DNA of 9,309 nt from JAVXCQ01 sp036659415 (GTDB lineage: Bacteria > Bacillota > Negativicutes > Acidaminococcales > Acidaminococcaceae): assembly GCA_036659415.1 (NCBI GenBank), contig JAVXCQ010000033.1:1-9309 (forward strand), read 5' to 3'. Position numbers and translations under genes: made by a program. The notes under the pieces were generated by a model, which worked only from the letters and a program-made list of their open reading frames with translations, was not told the origin of the DNA and made no database searches. Shown piece after piece: positions 1 to 6,318 of the stretch. Position 1 is the stretch's first letter. Every line of letters starts with the position of its first letter.

Positions 1-80
1 TTTGCGTATCCCATTGGTAACCTGCCGGCTTAGGTGAAGCGGCTGGATAATACCAGTACTTACTCTAAGTACAAGGTAAG
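1..80 (+). other. window edge: possible 3' end of an upstream gene plus stem-loop
   Basis: Frame 1 is open from base 1 to a TAG at 31-33, giving a ten-residue tail ending in PIGNLPA. This could be the C-terminus of an upstream protein but is too short to identify. Downstream, GTACTTA (56-62) and TAAGTAC (66-72) form a perfect 7-bp stem with a 3-nt loop, extended by TACC (51-54) pairing with GGTA (75-78). CTGG (43-46) could instead pair with CCAG (53-56). The region could also be the 3' end of a structured RNA, but it matches no RNA family I recognise. Confidence 0.25.
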
Positions 81-114
81 AAACCCTCTACCATTTTAGG
101 TAGAGGGTTTTCTT
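81..114 (+). terminator. intrinsic terminator of the upstream unit
   Basis: AAACCCTCTACC (81-92) pairs perfectly with GGTAGAGGGTTT (99-110) around a 6-nt loop, and the 3' side runs into TTTTCTT. This is a strong Rho-independent terminator. It ends whatever is transcribed into the window from the left and isolates the peroxidase gene. The A-rich 5' side makes it plausible on the other strand too, but no minus-strand gene needs it. Confidence 0.85.
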
Positions 115-154
115 ATCTTGGTATCAACAAAGTGCCCAGCGCTAGTTGCTTCCA

Positions 155-163
155 TGTTATAAT
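155..163 (+). promoter_or_regulatory. extended -10 promoter of the peroxidase gene
   Basis: TGtTATAAT (155-163) is a perfect -10 hexamer with the extended TGn element. No convincing -35 lies 16-18 bp upstream, which fits an extended -10 promoter. Transcription would start near 170, giving a leader of about 33 nt. A GAGGT ribosome binding site lies at 191-195. Confidence 0.6.
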
Positions 164-202
164 TAGGTAAACTAAAAAGCTAGAAGATAAGAGGTAGATG
201 GT

Positions 203-685
203 ATGAATATTTATGATTTTAGTGTCGCCAAACCTAACGGTGCGTTAGTTTCGTTGTCCGCCTATAAGGGGCAAGTCATGGTGATTGCCAATACCGCCAG
301 CAAATGTGGCTTTACCGGGCAATACAAAGATTTGCAGGGACTTTATGAGAAGTACAAGGACCAGGGTTTTATTGTTTTGGCGTTTCCTAGTAATCAGTTT
401 GCTAATCAGGAACCGGGAGCAAATGAGGAAATACAGCACTTTTGCCAAATTAATTATGGCGTAAAATTTCCGGTTTTTGCTAAAATTGACGTTAAAGGTG
501 CGACGGCGGATCCTTTATTTAAGTATTTGATTAAAGAAGCCCCGGGCTTTATTAATGACGATATTAAATGGAATTTCACTAAATTCCTCATTGACCGGAC
601 GGGGAAGGTGCACGGCCGCTACGCACCGATTATTCCGCCTAGTAGTATGGAAAAAACTATAGTTGAACTTTTGGCCAAGGGCTAG
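203..685 (+). CDS. gpx: glutathione peroxidase family protein (thioredoxin-type, Cys-dependent)
   Basis: The 160-residue protein has the full glutathione peroxidase signature: peroxidatic Cys35 in NTASKCGFTGQY, the FPSNQFANQEPG block (62-72) with catalytic Gln69, and Trp123-Asn124 in WNF. Cys81 in the HFCQINYGVKFPVF stretch sits where 2-Cys members keep the resolving cysteine. By family knowledge it should therefore reduce H2O2 and organic hydroperoxides in the cytoplasm using thioredoxin rather than glutathione (BsaA/BtuE-like). Length is normal and there is no signal peptide. The start at 203 follows a GAGGT site by 7 nt; an ATG at 198 is closed by TGA after two codons. The usual FGNQEPG glycine is Ala67 here, probably neutral. 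The gene is monocistronic, between its own promoter and a terminator palindrome. Confidence 0.95.
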   Translation: MNIYDFSVAKPNGALVSLSAYKGQVMVIANTASKCGFTGQYKDLQGLYEKYKDQGFIVLAFPSNQFANQEPGANEEIQHFCQINYGVKFPVFAKIDVKGATADPLFKYLIKEAPGFINDDIKWNFTKFLIDRTGKVHGRYAPIIPPSSMEKTIVELLAKG

Positions 686-697
686 AGAACACACTAA

Positions 698-752
698 TAG
701 ATAAGCAAAATCCCCTTAGCACCTAGGTGCTAAGGGGATTTTTGCTTATCTA
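698..752. terminator. bidirectional terminator palindrome between convergent genes
   Basis: A nearly perfect palindrome is centred on 724/725. The left arm (698-724) and right arm (725-752) are complementary apart from one extra base in the A/T run. The core is TCCCCTTAGCACC paired with GGTGCTAAGGGGA, flanked by AAAA on the left and TTTTT on the right. The U-tract therefore exists in both directions. It can terminate the peroxidase transcript (+) and the phosphodiesterase transcript (-), which converge here. Confidence 0.9.
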
Positions 753-766
753 AGAGAGGGTAGGGG

Positions 767-2404
767 TCAAGCTTGAGCTGATAATAAAGCGAAGAAGTCA
801 GGTGTAGGTAGGGGACGAGAACAATAGTAGCCTTGGATATAATCGCAAGCGGTAGTTGTCAAAAAATCAAATTGAGCTTTGGTTTCGACACCTTCGGCTA
901 CTGTTTTGAGGTTGAGATGTTTAGCGATAGAGAAAATATCGGTGAGTAATTCGCCGACCCTGGGGTCTTTTTCAAAACTGTTAAAGAACAGTCGGTCAAT
1001 TTTGAGTGTATCTAGTTGCAGATTTTTTAGAATATTGAGGGAGGAAAAGCCGCTACCAAAGTCGTCCATGGCTACGATGAAACCTTCTGTGTGTAGCTGC
1101 TGGAGGGCTGTTGCCATGGCGTCCATACTTTCAAAAATAGCGGTTTCAGTTAATTCCACTTCAATAAGGCAGGGATTGATTTGATGTTTGCTCAAAATGG
1201 TTTTTAACTTTTGGACGAAAAATGGGTCATAAAGATGAATTCTGGAGAAGTTAACGGCAATCGGCACAATGGGTAAACCTTGGTCAAGGCGACTACGTAG
1301 CTCTATACAGACCATTTCTACCACATAGAAATCCAAGCTGGTAATGAGACCGTTGGTTTCAAATAAGCGAATAAAAGCTTCTGGTGGTTTTATTTCACCG
1401 CCGGGACGGAACCAACGGATAAGAGCCTCCGCCGAATCAATTTTATTGGTATGTAAATTAAATTTAGGTTGGTAGTTGAGAATAAACTCCTTGCTAATCA
1501 GAGCTTCGTTAAAATTGGCCAAAATATGATTTTCCCACTGCCGTTGTTGGTGTAAGCGATTATCATAAATGGCGATATTGGTTTCGGCAATGTTATTAAT
1601 TCTCTCCATAGCTAGATTAGCGCAGTCACGCATTTCTCGTAGGGTGCGGTTTTTATCGACAATACAGTAAATGCCATGGCGAAAAAGATTTGTGCGGAAG
1701 GTCAGACCGACTTGGAGCTGCTTGCTGTTTGCTATTACTTTATCAAGTACTTCTTGGAGGTTACTAGCATAAACTAAAGCGATAAAATTGTCAGCGTGGA
1801 TGCGGGCACAGAGCTCATTTTCACGGCAGATACTTTGCACTTGAGTGGCAATGTCTTTGAGGAGTGCATTACTTTTTTTCAAGCCGTAGAGTGCATTATA
1901 GCGTTTGAAGTCATTGACGTTAATGGCGATTAGATAATATTGTTTATCTGTATGCGCCAAAATCTTTTTGGCTTTTTCATCAAAGCCTTGTTCGGTCAAT
2001 AACCCAGTGAGGCCATCTATCATAACGAGGGAGATTAAGCGTTCAACCATGGCGTTAAAAGCTTCTGACAATTCATTTTTGGAGTGAAGACGCCGATTAT
2101 AGTCCCCATCAGCCACTTGTTCTAGGAGGTTAATGAGAGCAAGGATCGTGTCATGAATATTTTTAAGGGGTGCAGCCAGAGGATTGTCACTATGGGGTAA
2201 TTGCAGGTTACTTATCTTTCCTGCGGCCAGGGCAGTGCACAGTATTTTTTCTTCTTGAAGATAGTGCGTAAGCACTAGCAAGCGTTCTCCGAAGGGCTGC
2301 CAGGCAGAAGGCAAAGCAGTCATGTCTAAATTAACTTGCAGAGGGTCAGCAATGAGGTCACGCAAATAGTTGCAGAGCAGTTCCGGTGTAGAGGTTTTTG
2401 GCAT
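767..2404 (-). CDS. c-di-GMP phosphodiesterase with degenerate GGDEF and intact EAL domain
   Basis: The protein has 545 residues. Residues 55-125 resemble one or two HAMP-like modules (VADGDYNRRL then ELSEAFNAMVERL), a type seen ahead of Firmicute GGDEF domains, with no obvious membrane segment. The GGDEF domain (about 128-285) has HADNF at 203-207 in place of GGDEF, so it is very probably not a cyclase. The EAL domain (about 295-540) keeps every catalytic position: Glu326 of EALIRW, Asn385, Glu417 of ELTE, Asp447-Asp448 of DDFG, Lys468, Glu504 and Glu507 of AEGVE, and Gln524 of QGYY. It should hydrolyse c-di-GMP to pGpG, with the GGDEF remnant perhaps acting as a sensor. The start at 2404 has AAGGAGA four bases upstream; an in-frame TTG at 2524 has no ribosome binding site. 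The gene is monocistronic. Confidence 0.92.
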   Translation of the reverse strand: MPKTSTPELLCNYLRDLIADPLQVNLDMTALPSAWQPFGERLLVLTHYLQEEKILCTALAAGKISNLQLPHSDNPLAAPLKNIHDTILALINLLEQVADGDYNRRLHSKNELSEAFNAMVERLISLVMIDGLTGLLTEQGFDEKAKKILAHTDKQYYLIAINVNDFKRYNALYGLKKSNALLKDIATQVQSICRENELCARIHADNFIALVYASNLQEVLDKVIANSKQLQVGLTFRTNLFRHGIYCIVDKNRTLREMRDCANLAMERINNIAETNIAIYDNRLHQQRQWENHILANFNEALISKEFILNYQPKFNLHTNKIDSAEALIRWFRPGGEIKPPEAFIRLFETNGLITSLDFYVVEMVCIELRSRLDQGLPIVPIAVNFSRIHLYDPFFVQKLKTILSKHQINPCLIEVELTETAIFESMDAMATALQQLHTEGFIVAMDDFGSGFSSLNILKNLQLDTLKIDRLFFNSFEKDPRVGELLTDIFSIAKHLNLKTVAEGVETKAQFDFLTTTACDYIQGYYCSRPLPTPDFFALLSAQA

Positions 2405-2623
2405 TGAATCTCCTTCTTTCCTGGTAATATTGTTTGAAGTGTTGTGAACGTTAGCTGTTAGTAGTACCGGAGGATTTGCTATTTTGCTGGACATACTGTT
2501 TATGGGGGTAAGTTGTCTTAACAATCAATTATATTTATATTATGGCATAAATAATGAGAAAAAACATTTTTTTCTCCAATGTAGCTTTGAGGGCCGTGGT
2601 GGGTATAATTTAACGCTACCGAA
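2405..2623. other. divergent intergenic region upstream of the phosphodiesterase
   Basis: No gene was found. On the minus strand a TATAAT (2533-2528) is the best -10 candidate for the phosphodiesterase gene, but its -35 is poor, so the promoter is tentative; it would give a leader of about 120 nt. GAGAAAAAA (2556-2564) and TTTTTTCTC (2568-2576) form a 9-bp AT-rich inverted repeat with a 3-nt gap, which could be an operator or a weak stem-loop. A plus-strand TATAAT at 2604-2609 has no matching -35. Confidence 0.35.
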
Positions 2624-2652
2624 TTGAAAAAAATGGTAAAATATGCTACACT
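2624..2652 (+). promoter_or_regulatory. promoter of the ECF/TonB/methyltransferase operon
   Basis: TTGAAA (2624-2629) and TACACT (2647-2652) are separated by exactly 17 bp, and TG at 2644-2645 adds an extended -10 element. This is the best sigma-A-type promoter in the divergent region. Transcription would begin near 2659, at the base of the first leader hairpin, leaving a leader of about 148 nt before the ATG at 2807. Confidence 0.75.
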
Positions 2653-2658
2653 AAGTCA

Positions 2659-2740
2659 GTCACACGAAGTGACAAGTGGGTAATAACGATATTATCCTGT
2701 AGGAAAAGACCTAGGGTAAGTAGTACTTAAATAAAAAATG
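2659..2740 (+). promoter_or_regulatory. structured 5' leader, candidate riboswitch or attenuator of unknown class
   Basis: Three helices are visible. Hairpin A: GTCAC (2659-2663) with GTGAC (2669-2673), loop ACGAA. Hairpin B: GGGTAATA (2678-2685) with TATTATCC (2690-2697), loop ACGA, 8 bp including one G-U pair. Hairpin C: TATCC (2693-2697) with GGGTA (2714-2718), then TAGG (2700-2703) with CCTA (2710-2713), loop AAAAGA. B and C both need 2693-2697, so they exclude each other, as expected of a switch. A terminator follows immediately. I checked the leader against recalled features of cobalamin, TPP, FMN, SAM, preQ1, THF, fluoride, ZTP and c-di-GMP-I riboswitches and saw no match. The paired ACGA-containing loops recall guanidine-II RNA, but weakly. 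No antiterminator helix was worked out. Confidence 0.5.
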
Positions 2741-2790
2741 AGCCATGAAGGTATGCGTGATGAACACGTGCTTTCAGGGCTTTTTGTTTT
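2741..2790 (+). terminator. leader (attenuator) terminator ahead of the transport operon
   Basis: AGCC (2741-2744) pairs with GGCT (2778-2781). After an A/G mismatch, TGAAGGTA (2746-2753) pairs with TGCTTTCA (2769-2776). Past a 2-nt bulge, CGTG (2756-2759) pairs with CACG (2765-2768) around an ATGAA loop. TTTTTGTTTT follows. The helix lies downstream of the operon promoter and ends 17 nt before the start codon, so it would stop most transcripts unless prevented. The ribosome binding site (2793-2799) is outside the helix, which points to transcriptional rather than translational control. Confidence 0.8.
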
Positions 2791-2806
2791 GTAAGGGGGT
2801 AAAAAA

Positions 2807-3325
2807 ATGACGACGCAAAAAATGGTGTGGAGTGCGGTGTGTGTAGCACTGGGGTTAGTTTTCCCGCTGGTTTTTCATTTGTTTGGCGGCGCTGGAGCTA
2901 TTTTTTTGCCGATGCATCTGCCGGTGTTATTGGCCGGGTTCATTTTGGGTGAGCGGAGCGGGGCGTTGGTCGGAATTGTGACACCCTTGCTGAGTAGTTT
3001 TTGGACAGGGATGCCGCCGCTTCTACCGGTGCTCCCGGTGATGGTTGTGGAGCTAGGGGTGTATGGCTATGTTGCGGGCTACTGTTATCAACGTAGGCAG
3101 TTGCCACTAGTAGTATCGCTCCTTGTGACCATGTTAGCCGGTCGTTTGGCGGCGGTCTTAGGTGTGATGCTAGTGGCACACTTGCTAGCGTTACCGCTAG
3201 CGCCTTTTGTTTATTTGGCTGGTATGTTGGTAACAGGGCTACCGGGAATTGTATTGCAATTATTAGTAGTGCCGTTTTTGGTTAGACAACTAGAACAGGC
3301 AGATATTTTCAAAAATAAGGGGTAA
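2807..3325 (+). CDS. ECF transporter S component (substrate-binding membrane subunit), ligand unknown
   Basis: The protein has 172 residues and is very hydrophobic, with about five or six membrane segments (roughly 8-25, 35-60, 72-93, 98-124, 132-160). LPMHLPVLLAGFILG (34-48) and PLLSSFWTGMPPL (60-72) resemble the conserved blocks of small S components of energy-coupling factor importers. Such proteins bind a vitamin or other micronutrient directly in the inner membrane and borrow a shared EcfA-A'-T module, which is not in this window. No periplasmic binding protein is needed. The ATG follows AAGGGGG by 7 nt. It is the first gene of the operon and lies just after the leader terminator. The TonB receptor gene starts 4 nt after its stop, so the two probably handle the same ligand. 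The family call is by pattern and I cannot assign a substrate. Confidence 0.78.
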   Translation: MTTQKMVWSAVCVALGLVFPLVFHLFGGAGAIFLPMHLPVLLAGFILGERSGALVGIVTPLLSSFWTGMPPLLPVLPVMVVELGVYGYVAGYCYQRRQLPLVVSLLVTMLAGRLAAVLGVMLVAHLLALPLAPFVYLAGMLVTGLPGIVLQLLVVPFLVRQLEQADIFKNKG

Positions 3326-3329
3326 TTAG

Positions 3330-5366
3330 ATGAAATATTTATCAGCAGGTACCATTATGGCTGTTTTATTTATGGCGGCGACACCGGTTAATGCGGCGGT
3401 TTTGCCAAGCTATGACTTAGATGAAATTATTATTCGCGCCAATAGACCGCAAGCAGTAGTGGCAACTGATTCTATTAATGCAAAGTATGTCAATCCGGGA
3501 AAAGCGGCTACTATTCCTGAATTGCTACGGCAGACTACGGGCATTGATATTCAGCAACGCACTAGTATGGGTGATAACCAAGATAGCACGGTGAAATTGC
3601 GGGGCTTTGACGCTAGGCGCTATACGGTGCTATTAGATGGTAGACAAATTAATGCCGCCGGTGTGATGGGTGGGCAGTACGTGGATTGGAACACCATTCC
3701 TCTGGATACGGTCGATAAAATTCAGATTATTAAGGGTGGTAAAACGGCCGGTTATGGCAACACCATTGGCGGCACGATTAATATTATAACCAAGGGCAAT
3801 GCCGTGGGCGGACAGGTAAGCCTTTTAGTTGGACAGCAGGGACGACGGGAGTACCGTATGAATTATGGTGCCCAAGCGGGTAAGCTCAATTTGCAAGTAG
3901 TGGCCAATACGGCGCAGGCGGATGCCTATTTGCGCAATAACGACTATGACGCTGACCAATACGGTTTGCGGCTAAGCTATGAACCGACTAAACATGATAC
4001 TTGGCGCTTGGGTTATAATAAGACGAAGGCTCAGCGTGGATATATTTTGCCCAATCGTGCCGGTACACCTGGCTATGACCCGAGTTGGCCAGATGCCGAA
4101 GGGGAATCGTTAGCACCCAGCATTGGTGGTTTTCAAGGTTTTGGGGACGGGTCTTACTGGCAAAAAGACAATCAGTATTATGATTTTAGCTATAAACGAA
4201 CCTATGAGAGTGGTTCGTGGCAACTAGATTATTATAAAAATGCTGAGCAACGGACAGAGGTTGCTAAAAAAGACGGCGTTGTCACAATGCGCAGAGTGGT
4301 CCCCAGTGATAAGTCTGATTATTTTGGGCTTAAGGGCGAAGTGTTAAGAGAAGCAAGCACCATTGGTTACGGTGCTGAGTACAAACGCTTGCGTTATGGC
4401 TACGGTCATTACGACGTCGTTCCCGCTACCGGCGGGAAACCGCTGAGTGGGATCTATCCATCGCAAAAAATTGATACTATGGGTATTTATGTGGATAATA
4501 CTTGGCAATTAAGTGAGCGCTGGCAAGCCTATGTAGGACTGCGTTATGATGAATTCAAAGGTCAAGCTGATGCGGCCGAGGCAAGTACCATGCGAGCTGT
4601 CAAAGAAAGTGGTTTGTCGCCAAAACTCAATTTTGCCTTTAAAAATGGTGCCCATACAACTACCTATTACTCGCTTAACAAGGTGTGGCGAGCACCGTCC
4701 ATGGCAGAATATTATTGGTGGTCACAAAATTATAACAATGCTGCATTAGGTAATGGCGCACCCAATCCCACTTATCACCAACAATTAAAGCCGGAACAAG
4801 GCATGAGCTACGAAATTGCTACTAAGCACCAATTTAGCGACCGCTATACTACCAAAGTCGGCGTTTTTTACCAAGACTTGGAGGATTATATTAATTTTCG
4901 CCATACCTTCCCTTTTACTATTTATAATATTGACCAAGCTAAACTCTGGGGTTTAGAATGGGAAAATGAAATAAAAATAGACCGCTATAATAGTTTGCAC
5001 ATTAATTATACAAACCAGCATACTCAAAAAAGCGGTGTTGTGCGTACTGACCATGTAGGTTTAGCTGAGGAGCTGGACTATAGTCCCCGCCATAAGCTGG
5101 GGCTTGCTTATCAGTATGATGATGAACGGTGGCAGGTACGTTATAGCGTAAACTATGTGAGTGAACAAACAGAAGCCTATACCAATAACAAGGTCTATCA
5201 TATCGGCGGCTACGCTGTGCATAATCTAGGCATAACGCGGGCATTGACCAAACAAAGCTCGCTGGCGCTGTATGTTGACAATCTGTGGAACAAAGCTTAT
5301 GCTGAACAATATGGCTATCCTTTAAGCGGTAGGCTGGTTAGCATGATCTACACGCACAAAATCTAG
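3330..5366 (+). CDS. TonB-dependent outer-membrane receptor
   Basis: The protein has 678 residues. Residues 1-22 form a signal peptide with likely cleavage after VNA. A TonB-box-like DLDEIIIRA lies at 29-37. The plug domain (about 58-156) shows TIPELLRQTTGIDI, the VKLRGFDARRYTVLLDGRQI block and GGTINIITKG. The rest alternates aromatic and polar residues as in a 22-strand beta-barrel, ending in YGYPLSGRLVSMIYTHKI. The last residue is Ile rather than the usual Phe. It should import a scarce ligand across the outer membrane using TonB-ExbBD energy. No ligand-specific motif was recognised, so vitamin, cofactor, metal chelate and haem remain open. The ribosome binding site AAGGGG (3317-3322) lies inside the end of the S-component gene, suggesting translational coupling. 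No TonB or ExbBD gene is nearby. Confidence 0.93.
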   Translation: MKYLSAGTIMAVLFMAATPVNAAVLPSYDLDEIIIRANRPQAVVATDSINAKYVNPGKAATIPELLRQTTGIDIQQRTSMGDNQDSTVKLRGFDARRYTVLLDGRQINAAGVMGGQYVDWNTIPLDTVDKIQIIKGGKTAGYGNTIGGTINIITKGNAVGGQVSLLVGQQGRREYRMNYGAQAGKLNLQVVANTAQADAYLRNNDYDADQYGLRLSYEPTKHDTWRLGYNKTKAQRGYILPNRAGTPGYDPSWPDAEGESLAPSIGGFQGFGDGSYWQKDNQYYDFSYKRTYESGSWQLDYYKNAEQRTEVAKKDGVVTMRRVVPSDKSDYFGLKGEVLREASTIGYGAEYKRLRYGYGHYDVVPATGGKPLSGIYPSQKIDTMGIYVDNTWQLSERWQAYVGLRYDEFKGQADAAEASTMRAVKESGLSPKLNFAFKNGAHTTTYYSLNKVWRAPSMAEYYWWSQNYNNAALGNGAPNPTYHQQLKPEQGMSYEIATKHQFSDRYTTKVGVFYQDLEDYINFRHTFPFTIYNIDQAKLWGLEWENEIKIDRYNSLHINYTNQHTQKSGVVRTDHVGLAEELDYSPRHKLGLAYQYDDERWQVRYSVNYVSEQTEAYTNNKVYHIGGYAVHNLGITRALTKQSSLALYVDNLWNKAYAEQYGYPLSGRLVSMIYTHKI

Positions 5367-5376
5367 GAGTAAAGCA

Positions 5377-5976
5377 ATGCAGAAAAAAACTGAAACAATA
5401 ACGCCGGAAGCAGCGTTTTTTAATCAATTAGCAGCTGGTTGGGATACCACCAGAGCCCATAATGCTACCAAATTGCAAAGTTTAGTGGCACGTTTGCAAC
5501 TAGCACCGGCAGATACCGTACTGGATTTAGGCTCGGGTACAGGGGTGCTTTTACCCTATCTGGCACCCCAGGTCAAGGCAGTAACGGCGGTGGATTTTGC
5601 CGCCCAAATGCTGGCAGTAGCACAGGCTAAATATGGGCACTTTAGTAACGTGAGCTACCAAGTGGCCGATGTTCTTAGTTTGACCGCGGATCAACAGTAT
5701 CGCCAGATTGTTTGTCTTAATTTTTATCCCCATTTACAGGATAAATCTCGTTTTTTTGCCCTGATGTATGACCTATTGCTATCCGGAGGGCAACTAACGA
5801 TTATGCACGATATTTCTCGAGCTGCCGTTAACGGTATTCACGGCAGCTGCCCCGCCGTAGCAGAAGACCGCCTGCGCCCCGTCAACGTGGAAGCCCAGCT
5901 GGCAACGAAAGCCGGCTTTAGCGTGCTTCAAACTCAAGATGACGCTGAGGCTTATTTTTTGCAGCTCCGCAAATAA
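5377..5976 (+). CDS. class I SAM-dependent methyltransferase, substrate unknown
   Basis: The protein has 199 residues and one Rossmann-type methyltransferase domain. Motif I is LDLGSGTGVLLPYL (49-62), the ribose-binding acid is Asp73 in AVDFAAQML, and ADV with Asp98 fits the adenine-contact loop. The C-terminal half has NFYPHLQDKSRF (115-126), GGQLTIMHDISR (137-148) and a final Tyr193. This resembles a family of about 200 residues common in anaerobic Firmicutes whose substrates I cannot name. AGGAG at 5365-5369 overlaps the receptor's stop codon and precedes the ATG by 7 nt, so this is the third gene of the transport operon. It may modify or process the imported ligand, which is inference from position. 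It is cytoplasmic, with no signal peptide. Confidence 0.85.
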   Translation: MQKKTETITPEAAFFNQLAAGWDTTRAHNATKLQSLVARLQLAPADTVLDLGSGTGVLLPYLAPQVKAVTAVDFAAQMLAVAQAKYGHFSNVSYQVADVLSLTADQQYRQIVCLNFYPHLQDKSRFFALMYDLLLSGGQLTIMHDISRAAVNGIHGSCPAVAEDRLRPVNVEAQLATKAGFSVLQTQDDAEAYFLQLRK

Positions 5977-5994
5977 AAAATAGAGCCAAAAATA

Positions 5995-6040
5995 AACGCC
6001 ACCACAAGCAGAAGCAGTTCTGCGAGTGGTGGCGTTATTT
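5995..6040 (+). terminator. large hairpin closing the transport operon
   Basis: AACGCCACCAC (5995-6005) pairs perfectly with GTGGTGGCGTT (6026-6036). Inside it, GCAGAA (6008-6013) pairs with TTCTGC (6018-6023) around a GCAG loop, giving 17 bp in two stacked stems. The 3' tail is only ATTTG, so the U-tract is weak. The position 18 nt after the methyltransferase stop still favours a terminator. Confidence 0.7.
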
Positions 6041-6258
6041 GCAAAAGTGATTATTTAATTGGGAGCGTAGCTACCTATCAAAAAGCCGTAGCGCATTAGC
6101 AAAATTATACACCAAGAGGTTATGAACGAACCGAGAAAATAGCCTACACTAGGAGCAAGGATTTGTAACTAGAGCAAAAGCAGTTACAGTGGTAATTTGC
6201 AAGTTGGTAGAGAAGAAGAATTATCAGCTTGTGTAAAAAAGTATCTATAAAAAACGCA
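6041..6258. other. non-coding junction between transport operon and restriction-modification cassette
   Basis: I see no gene on either strand. TGTAACT (6164-6170) and AGTTACA (6182-6188) form a perfect 7-bp inverted repeat with an 11-nt spacer, a possible small hairpin or protein site. GCTAC and GTAGC around 6070-6095 could form a weak stem. Base composition shifts here from the moderate GC of the transport operon to the AT-rich restriction-modification block. No integrase gene, tRNA end or clear direct repeat marks an insertion. Confidence 0.4.
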
Positions 6259-6287
6259 TTGTTATTGTTCTAGATATAGAATACAAT
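6259..6287 (+). promoter_or_regulatory. promoter of the restriction-modification operon
   Basis: TTGTTA (6259-6264) and TACAAT (6282-6287) are 17 bp apart, close to the sigma-A consensus. The start site would lie near 6294, about 25 nt before the methylase ATG at 6319. GAAGGAG at 6304-6310 is the ribosome binding site. Confidence 0.7.
6264..6287. promoter_or_regulatory. palindrome in the promoter, candidate operator for the HTH-methylase
   Basis: TTCTA (6268-6272) and TAGAA (6277-6281) are perfect inverted arms around GATA and fill most of the -35/-10 spacer. ATTG (6264-6267) and CAAT (6284-6287) extend the symmetry outward, offset by a 2-nt TA on the right. A dimeric repressor bound here would block RNA polymerase. 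The adjacent methylase carries an N-terminal HTH domain and is the obvious candidate, but binding is inferred only. Confidence 0.45.
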
Positions 6288-6318
6288 AATTATATATAAC
6301 AGCGAAGGAGAAGCTAAT

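Noticed and set aside
879..1184. Plus-strand ORF of 101 codons within the EAL region
   Set aside because: It is a shadow frame of the phosphodiesterase, whose conserved motifs are all on the minus strand.
2405..2524. N-terminal extension of the phosphodiesterase from a TTG at 2524
   Set aside because: There is no ribosome binding site before the TTG and the added 40 residues look non-domain-like, while ATG 2404 has AAGGAGA at good spacing.
2604..2609. Plus-strand TATAAT as the operon promoter
   Set aside because: No -35 lies at workable spacing, and the 2624-2652 promoter is far better and closer.
2659..2740. Assigning the leader to cobalamin, TPP, FMN, preQ1 or c-di-GMP riboswitches
   Set aside because: None of the conserved core sequences of these classes is present in the leader.
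2940..3179. Minus-strand ORF of 79 codons opposite the S component
   Set aside because: It is antisense to a well-supported membrane protein gene, has low-complexity composition and no ribosome binding site or family features.
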